DNA from: Prauserella flavalba
Lineage (GTDB): Bacteria > Actinomycetota > Actinomycetes > Mycobacteriales > Pseudonocardiaceae
Assembly: GCF_003202235.1 (NCBI RefSeq)
Contig: NZ_MASU01000011.1
Span: forward strand, 62,001 to 126,000
Direction: 5' to 3'
DNA: 64,000 bases
Shown: positions 34,101 through 42,321 of the stretch, in pieces
Layout: every line of letters starts with the position of its first letter
Position numbering within the stretch: position 1 is the stretch's first letter
Notes under the pieces: generated by a model
Database searches by the model: none
What the model was told of the DNA's origin: nothing
What the model saw: the letters and a program-made list of their open reading frames with translations, nothing else
Position numbers and translations under genes: made by a program

Positions 34101-34134
34101 AATCGTGCGCCTTAGGCCGCTCGGCCAATCCTCC
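34048..34134 (-). tRNA. tRNA-Ser(GGA)
   Basis: An 87-base class II tRNA on the minus strand. The acceptor GGAGGAT (34134-34128) pairs with ATCCTCC (34055-34049), with discriminator G from 34048. The anticodon loop TTGGAAA carries GGA (34100-34098) on a stem CACGA/TCGTG. A long variable arm and GGGTTCGAATCCC follow. CCA is not encoded. The 3' half is duplicated at 31550-31603. Confidence 0.96.
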
Positions 34135-34170
34135 GCGGAAGAGGGTAGCAGGGCTGCCGTTGACCAGCGG

Positions 34171-34830
34171 TTACCGGGTCTGAGCTGCGGTGATCCCAAG
34201 TAGGGGTAGGCAGGGCTCAAGTCCCTCCACGCTCACCGGCACCCGCCGGTGCCGCTCCCAGTCCGCCCGGGTCAGGCGCATCTTGTGCTCGACCGACAGG
34301 TTGCCCCTGATCGCGCACCGCTTGGTGCCGTTGGGCCGGTAGCCCAGCTTGCGAGAGACGGCCAGCGACGAGACGTTGTGCTCGAACGCTCCCGACGTCG
34401 CCTCCTCGGCGCCCAGCCCGGCGAACGCCAGGTGCAGAACCGCGGCACGCATCTCGGTACCGATTCCCTTGCCCTGGTGCGCTTTCCCGAGCCAAGATCC
34501 AGTGCTCACCTCGCGAGTGACGCCGAAGTCGTGACCATTCACCGTCTGCTGGCCGACTGGGACCGCGTCGCGGAACACGACGAGGTTCAGGGACCAGTCC
34601 TGCGGTACCCAGTCGCCGAGTCGTAGCCAGTGGTACTGGATGACCGAGCGCGCCACCGCTTCGGGGGCCTGGTCGGTCCAAGGGACGATGAATGGCATCA
34701 GGCTGGGGTCGTGCACGCCCTTGGCCGCGAGTTCGCCCAGTTCGGCGAGCTCGTCCGGCGATGGAAGCCGCAGTTCGAGCCGCGGCGTCGTCAGTCGCAG
34801 CCCGACGAGTGGGAAGTGCTTGGCCAGCAT
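34171..34830 (-). CDS. GNAT-family N-acetyltransferase (RimJ/RimL type)
   Basis: A 219-residue acetyl-CoA-dependent transferase. The acetyl-CoA pyrophosphate-binding motif is GKAHQGKGIGTEMRAAVLH (Q/RxxGxG/A), followed by the family segment HNVSSLAVSRKLGYRPNG. The start of the domain, LTTPRLELRLPSPDEL, resembles RimJ/RimL-like ribosomal-protein acetyltransferases and antibiotic acetylases. ATG 34830 gives the usual length. The gene is directly downstream of the DUF222-HNH gene on the minus strand, 31 bases apart. The substrate is unknown. Confidence 0.88.
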   Translation of the reverse strand: MLAKHFPLVGLRLTTPRLELRLPSPDELAELGELAAKGVHDPSLMPFIVPWTDQAPEAVARSVIQYHWLRLGDWVPQDWSLNLVVFRDAVPVGQQTVNGHDFGVTREVSTGSWLGKAHQGKGIGTEMRAAVLHLAFAGLGAEEATSGAFEHNVSSLAVSRKLGYRPNGTKRCAIRGNLSVEHKMRLTRADWERHRRVPVSVEGLEPCLPLLGITAAQTR

Positions 34831-34861
34831 GTGACCATCTTCGGCGCGTCCCGATGCCGCG

Positions 34862-36223
34862 TCATGTCCTTTTTCGCTCTGTAGTTGTCTGCCCGCTTTT
34901 GCCGGTTGCCTTGTGTTTGCCCGACGCTCGCTGGTGGCACCTGATCCGCCGCGACGGCCCCGCGCGTCTGGTCGACACGCGGTGAACGGTGTTGCGCAGG
35001 GGGCGTCGACGAGGGTCTCGCCAGGTCGGCGGGATGAACTCCGGCTGTCCGTCACGCCTGTTGATCCGCACCTGCCAGTCGGTGTGATGCAGCATGCGGT
35101 GATGTCGGCCGCAGACCAGCACCATCGAGTCGATGTCGGTCGAGACGTCGCCACGCGGCCACCGGTCGACGTGATGGGGAGCGCACCATTTGGGGCTCCG
35201 GGTGCATCCGGGGAAAGCGCACCCTCGGTCTCGCAGGGCCAGCGCTCGCCGCTGTGCCTTGGTGGCGTGCGGGCTGGAGCGGCCGAGGTAGAGCACCTCC
35301 CCCCGTGCGCCGAAGATCGCCGGTACGACGTGTGCCTCACAGGCGAGGCGGCGTAGCTCGTCGAGCGACGTGATGCCCGGCACGTCGAAGATCGCCCGGT
35401 AGGTGCGGTCTTCGAGTTCCCGTAGCGAGATGGTGGTGGTGAGCACGGCCCGTTCGCCGCCCTGGACGGCCAGCTCGTCGGCACGGGCCGCGGTGTCGAT
35501 GATCTCGGCCAGTGCATCGCCCCGGCGGCGGCTCACGCTCCTGGGGTCACGGTTGCCGTGCTCGTCTCGTGGCCGCGGTTTGGCGAGTGGCGCGAACAAG
35601 CCTTCGAGGGTCGCCGCGGTCTCCCCGTCGAGGGAGCCGGAGAACTCCATGCGACCCGTACTCGAGTAGCGGTAACGGAACTCGCGTCGTGGCGACGCCA
35701 GGTCCTCCGGCGACATGACCGTGGTTCGCGTGGCCCAGGAGGCCAGCAGCTCGCGTCCGGATTTCCGGACCGCCTCCGGTGTGGTCTGGGCCGCGAGCGC
35801 GAGCAGGCTGCGTTCGGCCTCGATGCGCTCGCCGACGGTCAGCTCCGCGGGTGCCTTCGACAACACGGTCGTGATGTCCCGGAGGTGCTCCCGGCTGATC
35901 CGGGCGGTAGCTAGAGCGGCGCCGGTCGCGGCGAGTGGTGCCGGCCGGACTTCGCCGGTGATCGCGCGGAGCGGTTCGGTCGCCGCGGTCTCCCGAAGTC
36001 TGGCGTGGGCATCGCGTGTGGACAGGCGAAGTTCCTCCTTGAGGAAGGCGAAAAGGCCGCGATAGCCGAGTTTTCGCGCCATGTTCCTGCGCTCCGCCTC
36101 GCCGAGCATCGTCAACATTCGCGAGTACTGGCGACGAAGCGCGGCCTCGCCTTCGACGAGTTCCGCCGCGAGCTCGGCGTCCGTGAACCGGTTCGCTGCG
36201 GTGAGGGCGGTTGTCGTGTCCAC
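34862..36223 (-). CDS. DUF222 and HNH endonuclease domain protein (13E12-like), SOS-controlled
   Basis: A 453-residue protein. The DUF222 helical region covers about residues 10-290 (ELAAELVEGEAALRRQYSRM, then LGYRGLFAFLKEELRLS). The C-terminal HNH nuclease motif lies at about 345-400 (RGCAFPGCTRSP, CAPHHVDRW, VLVCGRHHRMLHH) with its zinc cysteines. A basic tail follows. GTG 36223 is preferred over a GTG at 36265 because a perfect SOS box (36247-36262) would otherwise lie in the coding region. Mycobacterial 13E12-repeat genes have the same domain pair and the same LexA boxes. These are frequently mobile or multicopy genes with unclear function. Confidence 0.9.
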   Translation of the reverse strand: MDTTTALTAANRFTDAELAAELVEGEAALRRQYSRMLTMLGEAERRNMARKLGYRGLFAFLKEELRLSTRDAHARLRETAATEPLRAITGEVRPAPLAATGAALATARISREHLRDITTVLSKAPAELTVGERIEAERSLLALAAQTTPEAVRKSGRELLASWATRTTVMSPEDLASPRREFRYRYSSTGRMEFSGSLDGETAATLEGLFAPLAKPRPRDEHGNRDPRSVSRRRGDALAEIIDTAARADELAVQGGERAVLTTTISLRELEDRTYRAIFDVPGITSLDELRRLACEAHVVPAIFGARGEVLYLGRSSPHATKAQRRALALRDRGCAFPGCTRSPKWCAPHHVDRWPRGDVSTDIDSMVLVCGRHHRMLHHTDWQVRINRRDGQPEFIPPTWRDPRRRPLRNTVHRVSTRRAGPSRRIRCHQRASGKHKATGKSGQTTTERKRT

Positions 36224-36246
36224 GTGCTCGACGATAGCGCAAAGAA

Positions 36247-36262
36247 TCGAACATGTGTTCGA
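36247..36262. promoter_or_regulatory. LexA (SOS) box before the HNH gene
   Basis: TCGAACATGTGTTCGA is a perfect match to the actinobacterial SOS consensus TCGAAC-N4-GTTCGA. It lies 24 bases upstream of the chosen start codon of the DUF222-HNH gene on the minus strand. DNA-damage induction is the expected outcome. Confidence 0.85.
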
Positions 36263-36443
36263 CACCTTCGAGTGAAGGGGTCGCGGACGTTTGTGGCAGG
36301 GTCCGAAGTTGGCTGGTCGCGAAGGGCGTCTGGGTGAGCAGATCGCAGCAGCCGTCCCGGCAGGTGTCCGTGGACGAGAGAGTGCAAGGAGCTGAGGCTG
36401 GCGTTGGCGGAGGTGAAGCCGGCGCCGACGCGAGGTCGGGTAC

Positions 36444-37007
36444 TCAGCGCTTGGTCACGTACCGTGTCAGGAGCACGCCGTCGGGAAACGTCCGGGTCTC
36501 CACCAGGTTCAGGTTCACCCAGGTGTCCAGGGCCGTAAAGAATGGTGTACCGCTGCCCAGCAAGACCGGTGCGGTGACCAGCACGTACTCGTCGATCAGC
36601 CCGGCCCGCATGGCCACTGCGGCGAGTGTGGCGCCGCCGATGTCCATGGGGCCGCCGTCCTCGGCCTTGAGCCGGGTGATCTCGGTGACCGCGTCGCCGG
36701 TGACCAGGCGGGTGTTCCAGTCGACCGTGCTGGTCGTCGAGGAGAACACCACCTTCGGCATGTCCCGCCAGCGGCGGGCGAACTCGATCTCCGCCGGTGT
36801 GGCGCCAGGCTGCTGGTCGGCGGTCGGCCAGTGGGAGCTCATCGTCTCCCACAGTTTGCGCCCGTACAGCGCCAGGCCCGTCGCCGCCACCCGGTCGGAC
36901 CACCACTGGAACAGCTCGTCGCTCGGCACACTCCAGCCGAGGTCGTCGCCGGGCGCGGCGATGTAGCCGTCCAGGCTCAGGTTCATGCCGAAGGTCAGTT
37001 TCCGCAT
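36444..37007 (-). CDS. RibD C-terminal/dihydrofolate reductase-like protein
   Basis: A 187-residue single-domain protein with the RibD_C fold markers: MRKLTFGMNLSLDGYIAAPG at the start, LYGRKLWETMSSHWP around residues 47-61, and MDIGGATLAAVAMRAGLIDE (the NADPH-binding GG). Such proteins are NADPH-dependent reductases related to riboflavin-pathway RibD and DHFR, but stand-alone actinobacterial members have no fixed substrate. It is monocistronic. The 220-base stretch to the HNH gene upstream holds only the SOS box and no gene that I can support. Confidence 0.9.
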   Translation of the reverse strand: MRKLTFGMNLSLDGYIAAPGDDLGWSVPSDELFQWWSDRVAATGLALYGRKLWETMSSHWPTADQQPGATPAEIEFARRWRDMPKVVFSSTTSTVDWNTRLVTGDAVTEITRLKAEDGGPMDIGGATLAAVAMRAGLIDEYVLVTAPVLLGSGTPFFTALDTWVNLNLVETRTFPDGVLLTRYVTKR

Positions 37008-37200
37008 GGCGTCAGCCTCCCGTGGGTCGGTACTCGGCGTACAGACCAGCGCGGCACGGAAAAATCATCGGTCAGGCCACCGAGGCCCGCCATGACCTTG
37101 ACCTGCGGTGTTGCGGATACCCCGCACACGTAGTGATCCAGTAAAACCAAGATCCAACCCTGCCAACTCCTTCACGCATGACAGAGTGAAAGCGTCGGAC

Positions 37201-38082
37201 TCAGTCGAGTACGGAGAGATCGAGGCTGTGCAGACGCTCCGGGTCCGCGATCACGTCGATCTCCGCGATTTTCCCGTTCGCGACGGTGAACGCGAGGACC
37301 AGTGAGAGTCGGCCACGGGGAGCCATTGCCAGTCCGACGGCGCCGTTGACCAGTACCGGCTGGGAGAGCTTGGCTCGCTCGGACGCAAGCCGCGCGCCCT
37401 TCGCGACGTTGTGGGCGCCCCGCATGACGATGGCTTCCGTTGTCGGCCCTGCCTGCCGGTCGGCGTGGAACACCACATCGGGGTCGAGCACCGCCACCAG
37501 CCCTTCCAGGTCGCCGCTGCGGGAAGCGGCCAGGAATGCTTCGACGACGCGCCGCTGGTCGGCCACATCGGCATCATGCGTCACGCCGCCACCCTTCACC
37601 CGGCGACGTGCGCGGCTCGCGAGCTGTCTCGCGGCAGCCGGAGTGCGCTCGATCATGGGGCCGATCTCATCGAAGGGCACGGCGAACATGTCGTGCAGCA
37701 CGAACGCCAGTCGTTCGGCCGGGGACAAGGTGTCCAGCACGACCAGCATCGCCATTCCGACCGAGTCGGCAAGCACTGCCTCTTGTTCGGGATCCCGGGC
37801 CTCGTCGGTCCGCGCGACCTGGTCGGGCGTGTGCAGCTCGAGACTCTCCTCCCGGCGCGAGCGGCGGCTGCGCAACATGTTGAGGCACACGCGTGTGACC
37901 ACGGTGGTCAACCACGCGTCCAGGTTCTCGACCCCCTCGGAGTCCGTTCGGTTGAGGCGCAGCCAGGTCTCCTGAACGGCGTCGTCGGCCTCGCTGACGG
38001 AGCCGAGCATGCGGAAAGCCACCCCGCGCAGCCGGCCCCGTTGCGCGTCGAATCGTTCCGTCAGCCAGGTGCCCTCGTCCAT
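37201..38082 (-). CDS. ECF41/SigJ-like sigma factor with SnoaL-type C-terminal domain
   Basis: A 293-residue sigma factor. Region 2 covers residues about 10-85 (RLRGVAFRMLGSVSEADDAV, then AWLTTVVTRVCLNMLRSR). Region 4 covers about 115-170 (LSPAERLAFVLHDMFAVPFD, IGPMIERTPAAARQLASRA). A SnoaL/NTF2-like domain makes up the last 110 residues (RRVVEAFLAASRSGDLEGLV). The C-terminal domain replaces a separate anti-sigma factor and modulates activity in this group. A short-chain dehydrogenase or carboxymuconolactone-decarboxylase partner is common next to ECF41 genes but is not seen here. It starts at ATG 38082. Confidence 0.92.
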   Translation of the reverse strand: MDEGTWLTERFDAQRGRLRGVAFRMLGSVSEADDAVQETWLRLNRTDSEGVENLDAWLTTVVTRVCLNMLRSRRSRREESLELHTPDQVARTDEARDPEQEAVLADSVGMAMLVVLDTLSPAERLAFVLHDMFAVPFDEIGPMIERTPAAARQLASRARRRVKGGGVTHDADVADQRRVVEAFLAASRSGDLEGLVAVLDPDVVFHADRQAGPTTEAIVMRGAHNVAKGARLASERAKLSQPVLVNGAVGLAMAPRGRLSLVLAFTVANGKIAEIDVIADPERLHSLDLSVLD

Positions 38083-38167
38083 CGGTCGCTGTCCTCCTTC
38101 TCGGGGTATCTCAATGTGGTAGACCCCGCTGAGCGCTCGGACGTGACCGGCGATGGGATCGCGCTGC

Positions 38168-38722
38168 TCAGCACTGCTGAGGGACGCTCGCGAGCAGCTC
38201 TTCGACGAGGTGTCGTCCGTACCCGTCCGGGACGGCTAGACCGAGCAGTGTGCGCAGTGTCAACGGGGCGAGCACGCGGTCGAGTACCTGTTCGGGTGTC
38301 GGCGGCACCTCGCCCCGTTGCTGGGCGCGGTCGAGCACGGTCGTGACATCACCGAAATGGTGTAGGACATCTCGCGCGTGCCCGGGGTGGTCCTCGGCGG
38401 TCGCGAGGGTACGGAGCAGCGCGCGGCCCTCAGGTGTGACCAGGTTGTGTTCGATCTCCACGACCCAGTCAACAAGGTCCCCGCGGAGTGAGCCCGTGTC
38501 CGGCGTCGGCGAGTTCCTGCGCAGGTGGGCCGCCGTGGCGTCGAGTACGAGTTGGTCCCGCGTGCCCCATCTCCGGTAGATGCTGGTGGGATTCACGCCC
38601 GCCTCGTGGGCTACGTGGCTGATCGTGATGTCCAGATCGCCGCGGGAGATGAGGTCGACGACCGCCCGGTGCACCGATGCGACCACTCGCGCACTGCGTC
38701 CACCTGGGCGTGGGGCTGACAT
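38168..38722 (-). CDS. TetR-family transcriptional repressor
   Basis: A 184-residue regulator. The N-terminal helix-turn-helix is at about residues 25-60 (ITISHVAHEAGVNPTSIYRR), followed by WGTRDQLVLDA and a ligand-binding helical core typical of TetR_C groups. ATG 38722 is 9 bases from the first of two palindromes of the form TTAAAGCAA-N6-TTGC(C)TTT (38732-38754 and 38773-38810), so it probably represses itself. The divergent reading frame at 38816 is truncated, so the original target gene appears lost here. Confidence 0.9.
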   Translation of the reverse strand: MSAPRPGGRSARVVASVHRAVVDLISRGDLDITISHVAHEAGVNPTSIYRRWGTRDQLVLDATAAHLRRNSPTPDTGSLRGDLVDWVVEIEHNLVTPEGRALLRTLATAEDHPGHARDVLHHFGDVTTVLDRAQQRGEVPPTPEQVLDRVLAPLTLRTLLGLAVPDGYGRHLVEELLASVPQQC

Positions 38723-38731
38723 GTGGTCAGC

Positions 38732-38754
38732 TTAAAGCAAGAGATGTTGCCTTT
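38732..38754. promoter_or_regulatory. First TetR operator candidate
   Basis: TTAAAGCAA (38732-38740), a 6-base spacer, then TTGCCTTT (38747-38754). It has the same half-sites as the longer palindrome at 38773-38810, with one extra base in the right arm, and sits 9 bases upstream of the tetR start codon. Confidence 0.6.
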
Positions 38755-38772
38755 GTCGGTGCGGCGCGCTAG

Positions 38773-38810
38773 CCTCCCCTTAAAGCAAAGACTCTTGCTT
38801 TAAGGGGAGG
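38773..38810. promoter_or_regulatory. Second TetR operator candidate, 16-base perfect inverted repeat
   Basis: CCTCCCCTTAAAGCAA (38773-38788) and TTGCTTTAAGGGGAGG (38795-38810) are exact reverse complements around AGACTC. The right arm contains the GGGGAGG ribosome site of the frame at 38816, so binding here would block it. Confidence 0.65.
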
Positions 38811-38815
38811 CGAAG

Positions 38816-38902
38816 GTGACTGAGTGGCAAGTGGGCGAGGTTTCGTGCCCGCACCGCGTTCCGGTTGTATCCGCGCGTTCCGGGCGAGCCGTTCCTCCCT
38901 GA
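38816..38902 (+). pseudogene. Truncated reading frame divergent from tetR
   Basis: GTG 38816 follows a strong GGGGAGG site but the frame ends after 28 codons (VTEWQVGEVS to AVPP). The position is that of the usual TetR target gene, yet the next complete gene is the convergent SBP56 gene. It is either a genuine small protein or, more likely, the remnant 5' end of a lost gene. No family can be assigned. Confidence 0.4.
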
Positions 38903-38910
38903 GTTCGTGA

Positions 38911-40332
38911 TCAGCGGAAGCAGTAGGAGTCGGACGACGCGTCGCCGCCCTGCAGTCGCACCTGATGTGCGCGCAGGCCACGGAACTCGTTGCCGTGTGG
39001 GAAGAACCGGTCATCGACGGTCAAACCACCGCCGCTGTCCGGGTCGGTGTCGATCTTGGCGAACCAGGCGCCGACGCCGGCCGGGTAGAACTGGTCGTCC
39101 CACGAGCCGTACAGCGAGTTGGTGACGTAGATCCGGCGCCCGTCGCGGCTGACCTCGACCATCTGCGGGCCGCCCGCGAGCGGTTCGTCCTTTGCGGACG
39201 GATGTGGAACACGTCCGACGATGCCGCCGAGCCGGATGGACCCGGCTTCGCGCGGGTTCTCGGGATCGGTGACGTCGTACTGCTTCAGCTCACCGGTGCC
39301 CCAGCACGACACGTAGAGGAACCGGTCGTCGACGGACAAGTTGATGTCCGAGACGAGCGGGGGCACGGCCCCGAAGGGCTTCAGGGCGGGCGGGAGCAGT
39401 TCGGGATCGGCCGGTTCCGCCGGGATCGTGATCACCTTGTCGGCGCGCCATGTGCCGCCGTCGAGGTGCCACCGCCAGACGGACGCCGACAGGTCCTCGG
39501 TGCTGACGACCACGCCGGCGAAGCCCCACGTCGCCTCGGGGTCGTGGGAGGGCCGCAGTTCCAACACCATCTGGTGCTGCGCGCCGAGGTCGACCTCCTG
39601 GATGTGAGTGCCTTTGGCAAGGTCCCAGAAGTGCAGACAGTGGCCGTATTTGTTGCCCAGCAACAGATCCGGATTGATGCCGTCCTCGATCATGGACGGC
39701 GTGCCCCATTCGGAGGTGATGGCGATGTTCTGATTGAGGTGCCACCACGCGTCGTAGGCCAGATACTGCGGGCCGCGATCTGTTTCCCACGCGCGCAACA
39801 CGTCGAAGGTGTCGTGGTCGAGCAGTGCGATCCCACCGGGACCGTCGGCTCCGTTGGCGCCGCCGAGGCAGGAAAGGAAGATGCCGTCCGGGCCGCAGTG
39901 CAGGGTGTGCGGTCGGGAATAGCCGGCCTTGTCGGCAAGCTCGCCGGCTTCGACCGTGCGAACCAGGGTCGGTTGCCTGGGGTCGGGCTTCGTGTCGAAC
40001 ACGTGGACATTGGATGAGCGAAGACCGGGAAGGAGGAGATACCGGCGTTCCAGTCCGTCCGTGTGGTGACCCGCGTGCGCGAACGCACTACTGCAGGCAT
40101 TCCAGCCGAAATGGTGCAGCTCGTCACCGCGGGTGGGCAGGTCGGCCCAGCCGATGATCTCGCCGTACGTACCGGAATCCGGGTCGGTGTCGATCACGGT
40201 CAATGCGTCCGGTCGCTCCGCCGTCCGGTCGAACGCGACGACGTAGGCGAGGCGCTCGGGTGGTGCCGCGATGGCTTCGGCCGGGCTGCGATAGAAGGTC
40301 GGGTCGATGTCGTGACCGTTGGCATGAGGCAT
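38911..40332 (-). CDS. SBP56-family protein (selenium-binding/methanethiol oxidase)
   Basis: A 473-residue beta-propeller protein of the SBP56 family. Characteristic stretches are GDELHHFGWNACSSAF, RPHTLHCGPDGIFLS, EWGTPSMIEDG, GYLFVSC-like RFLYVSCWGTGELKQYD and SCLGGANGADGPGGI. Bacterial and human members act as copper-dependent methanethiol oxidases, producing formaldehyde, hydrogen peroxide and hydrogen sulfide. The His residues needed for copper appear present. No signal peptide is visible. It is divergent from the transketolase gene; formaldehyde or one-carbon metabolism could link the two, but that is speculation. Confidence 0.92.
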   Translation of the reverse strand: MPHANGHDIDPTFYRSPAEAIAAPPERLAYVVAFDRTAERPDALTVIDTDPDSGTYGEIIGWADLPTRGDELHHFGWNACSSAFAHAGHHTDGLERRYLLLPGLRSSNVHVFDTKPDPRQPTLVRTVEAGELADKAGYSRPHTLHCGPDGIFLSCLGGANGADGPGGIALLDHDTFDVLRAWETDRGPQYLAYDAWWHLNQNIAITSEWGTPSMIEDGINPDLLLGNKYGHCLHFWDLAKGTHIQEVDLGAQHQMVLELRPSHDPEATWGFAGVVVSTEDLSASVWRWHLDGGTWRADKVITIPAEPADPELLPPALKPFGAVPPLVSDINLSVDDRFLYVSCWGTGELKQYDVTDPENPREAGSIRLGGIVGRVPHPSAKDEPLAGGPQMVEVSRDGRRIYVTNSLYGSWDDQFYPAGVGAWFAKIDTDPDSGGGLTVDDRFFPHGNEFRGLRAHQVRLQGGDASSDSYCFR

Positions 40333-40461
40333 GGCTCGCCTCCTCGCTGAGACGTCGAAAGCTCAAGCCTCTCTACGCGCGAGGCCGCTGTCCAGGGCGG
40401 TGCAAAACTTGCTCCCGCTTGGGTGGCGTTTTCCCTCCTTCGGCTCGGGTACTCGCGGGCC

Positions 40462-42309
40462 ATGGCGGTGGCGACCCTCGATGTGGAGCAGTTGACCGAA
40501 CTCGGCCGGCAACTTCGCGTGGACGCGGTGAGAGCCGCCGCGGCGGCCGGCTCCGGGCATCCGACGTCATCGATGTCGGCGGCGGACCTGATGGCGGTGC
40601 TACTGGGCAGACATCTGCGTTACGACTTCGCGGAAACCCAGAACCCGGACAACGATCATCTGATCTTGTCGAAGGGGCACGCTTCTCCGCTGCTGTACGC
40701 GATGTACGTCGCCGCGGGGGCCATCTCCGACGAGGAGTTGCTGACCTACCGCACGGCGGGCAGCAGGCTCGAGGGGCACCCGACGCCGCAGCTGCCCTGG
40801 GTCGACGTGGCGACCGGGTCGCTCGGGCAGGGACTGCCCATCGGTGTGGGGCTCGCCATCTCTGGCCGTCACCTCGAGCGGCGCGGCTATCGAGTTTGGG
40901 TGCTGTGCGGAGACAGCGAGCTCGCCGAGGGGTCGATGTGGGAGGCGTTCGAACACGCCGGCCACGCTGGGCTCGGCAACCTCGTGGCGATCGTCGACGT
41001 CAACCGGCTCGGGCAACGCGGGCCGACCCGGCACGGCTGGGACACGCAGGCCTACGCGCGAAGGATCGGGTCGTTCGGCTGGCACACGATCGAGATCGAC
41101 GGCCACGACATCGACCAGATCGATCGTGCCTATGCCGAGGCGATCGGCACGTCGCGGCCCACGGCGATCCTTGCCCGAACGCGAAAGGGCAGCGGTGTTG
41201 AGGCCGTCGAGGACAAGGAGGGGCAACACGGGAAACCGGTGCCGGACTCCGAGGCGGCGATCGCGGAGCTTGGCGGCAGGCGGTCGATACGGGTGGAGGT
41301 GGCCGCGCCGGATGGGGAGCCGGAGCGGTTGAGGCCGGACACGGGATCGTTGCGGCTGCCGGTGTACGAGCAGGGCGACGAGGTAGCCACTCGCACCGCG
41401 TTCGGCGAGGCGCTCGCAGCGCTGGGGGAGGCCCGCTCCGATGTCGTTGCGTTGGACGGCGAGGTCGGGGATTCCACCCGCAGTAGGTACTTCGAGGAGG
41501 TGCGACCGGAGAGATTCATCCAGTGCTACATCGCCGAACAGCAGATGGTCGCGGCTGCGGTCGGTCTGCAGGTGCGGGGATGGACGCCGTACGTGTCGAC
41601 GTTCGCGGCGTTCCTGAGCCGCGCGGCTGACTTCCTCCGGATGGCGACGGTCAGCGGGGCGAGGCTGTGCGTGGTGGGTTCGCACGCCGGGGTGTCGATC
41701 GGACCCGACGGTCCTTCGCAGATGGGCCTCGAGGACCTGGCGTTCTTCCGCGCGTTGTGGCGGAGCACGGTGCTGTACCCGTGCGATGCGAACCAGGCGG
41801 CGCACCTGACGGCTGCGATGGCCGACCTGTCCGGGATCAGCTATCTCCGCACCACGCGTGGGGAGACGCCGGTGCTTTACGGGCCGACGGAGTCGTTCCC
41901 GGTCGGCGGTAGCAAGGTTCTGCGATCGTCACCCGGTGATCGGCTGACGATCGTGGCCGCAGGGGTCACGGTGCACGAGGCGTTGGCAGCCGCTGACCGG
42001 CTTGCCGATCTCGGGATGGCGGTGCGGGTGATCGACCTGTACTCGGTCAAGCCCGTGGATGTCGCCACGCTGCATCGGGCGGCGGCGGAGACGGGCCACG
42101 TCCTGACCGTGGAGGACCACTGGCCGCAGGGCGGGCTCGGTGACGCCGTCTTCGACGCCTTCACGCGCGTCACCTGTGTGCCCCGGCTGGCGAAGCTCGG
42201 TGTGCTGGCGATGCCGGGGTCGGCCTCGCCCGCGGAACAGCGGCAGCACGCGGGCATCGACTCGACGGCCATCGTCGAAGCGGCGCACGAACTGCTGCTG
42301 GACAGCTGA
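40462..42309 (+). CDS. Transketolase (single-chain, short type)
   Basis: A 615-residue thiamine-diphosphate enzyme. The N-terminal ThDP motif is GDSELAEGSMWEAFEHAGHA (about residues 155-174); the preceding SKGHASPLLYAMY and GSLGQGLPIGVGLA are also typical. The central domain has AEQQMVAAAVGLQVRG with the catalytic Glu. At 615 residues it is shorter than the about 660-700 residues of TktA, resembling the short actinobacterial or archaeal-type enzymes. It would shuttle two-carbon units in the pentose-phosphate pathway. ATG 40462 (MAVATLD) is chosen; an upstream ATG at 40423 adds residues without homology. A 6-phosphogluconate dehydrogenase gene lies 13 kb away. Confidence 0.92.
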   Translation: MAVATLDVEQLTELGRQLRVDAVRAAAAAGSGHPTSSMSAADLMAVLLGRHLRYDFAETQNPDNDHLILSKGHASPLLYAMYVAAGAISDEELLTYRTAGSRLEGHPTPQLPWVDVATGSLGQGLPIGVGLAISGRHLERRGYRVWVLCGDSELAEGSMWEAFEHAGHAGLGNLVAIVDVNRLGQRGPTRHGWDTQAYARRIGSFGWHTIEIDGHDIDQIDRAYAEAIGTSRPTAILARTRKGSGVEAVEDKEGQHGKPVPDSEAAIAELGGRRSIRVEVAAPDGEPERLRPDTGSLRLPVYEQGDEVATRTAFGEALAALGEARSDVVALDGEVGDSTRSRYFEEVRPERFIQCYIAEQQMVAAAVGLQVRGWTPYVSTFAAFLSRAADFLRMATVSGARLCVVGSHAGVSIGPDGPSQMGLEDLAFFRALWRSTVLYPCDANQAAHLTAAMADLSGISYLRTTRGETPVLYGPTESFPVGGSKVLRSSPGDRLTIVAAGVTVHEALAAADRLADLGMAVRVIDLYSVKPVDVATLHRAAAETGHVLTVEDHWPQGGLGDAVFDAFTRVTCVPRLAKLGVLAMPGSASPAEQRQHAGIDSTAIVEAAHELLLDS

Positions 42310-42321
42310 CGGGTGCGGTGA

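Noticed and set aside
33692-34102. Minus-strand frame reading through the tRNA-Ser into the islet
   Set aside because: It starts inside the tRNA gene and has no domain or codon bias, so it was not called as a gene.
34862-36265. GTG 36265 as the start of the HNH gene
   Set aside because: It would place the perfect SOS box inside the coding region; GTG 36223 leaves it in the promoter.
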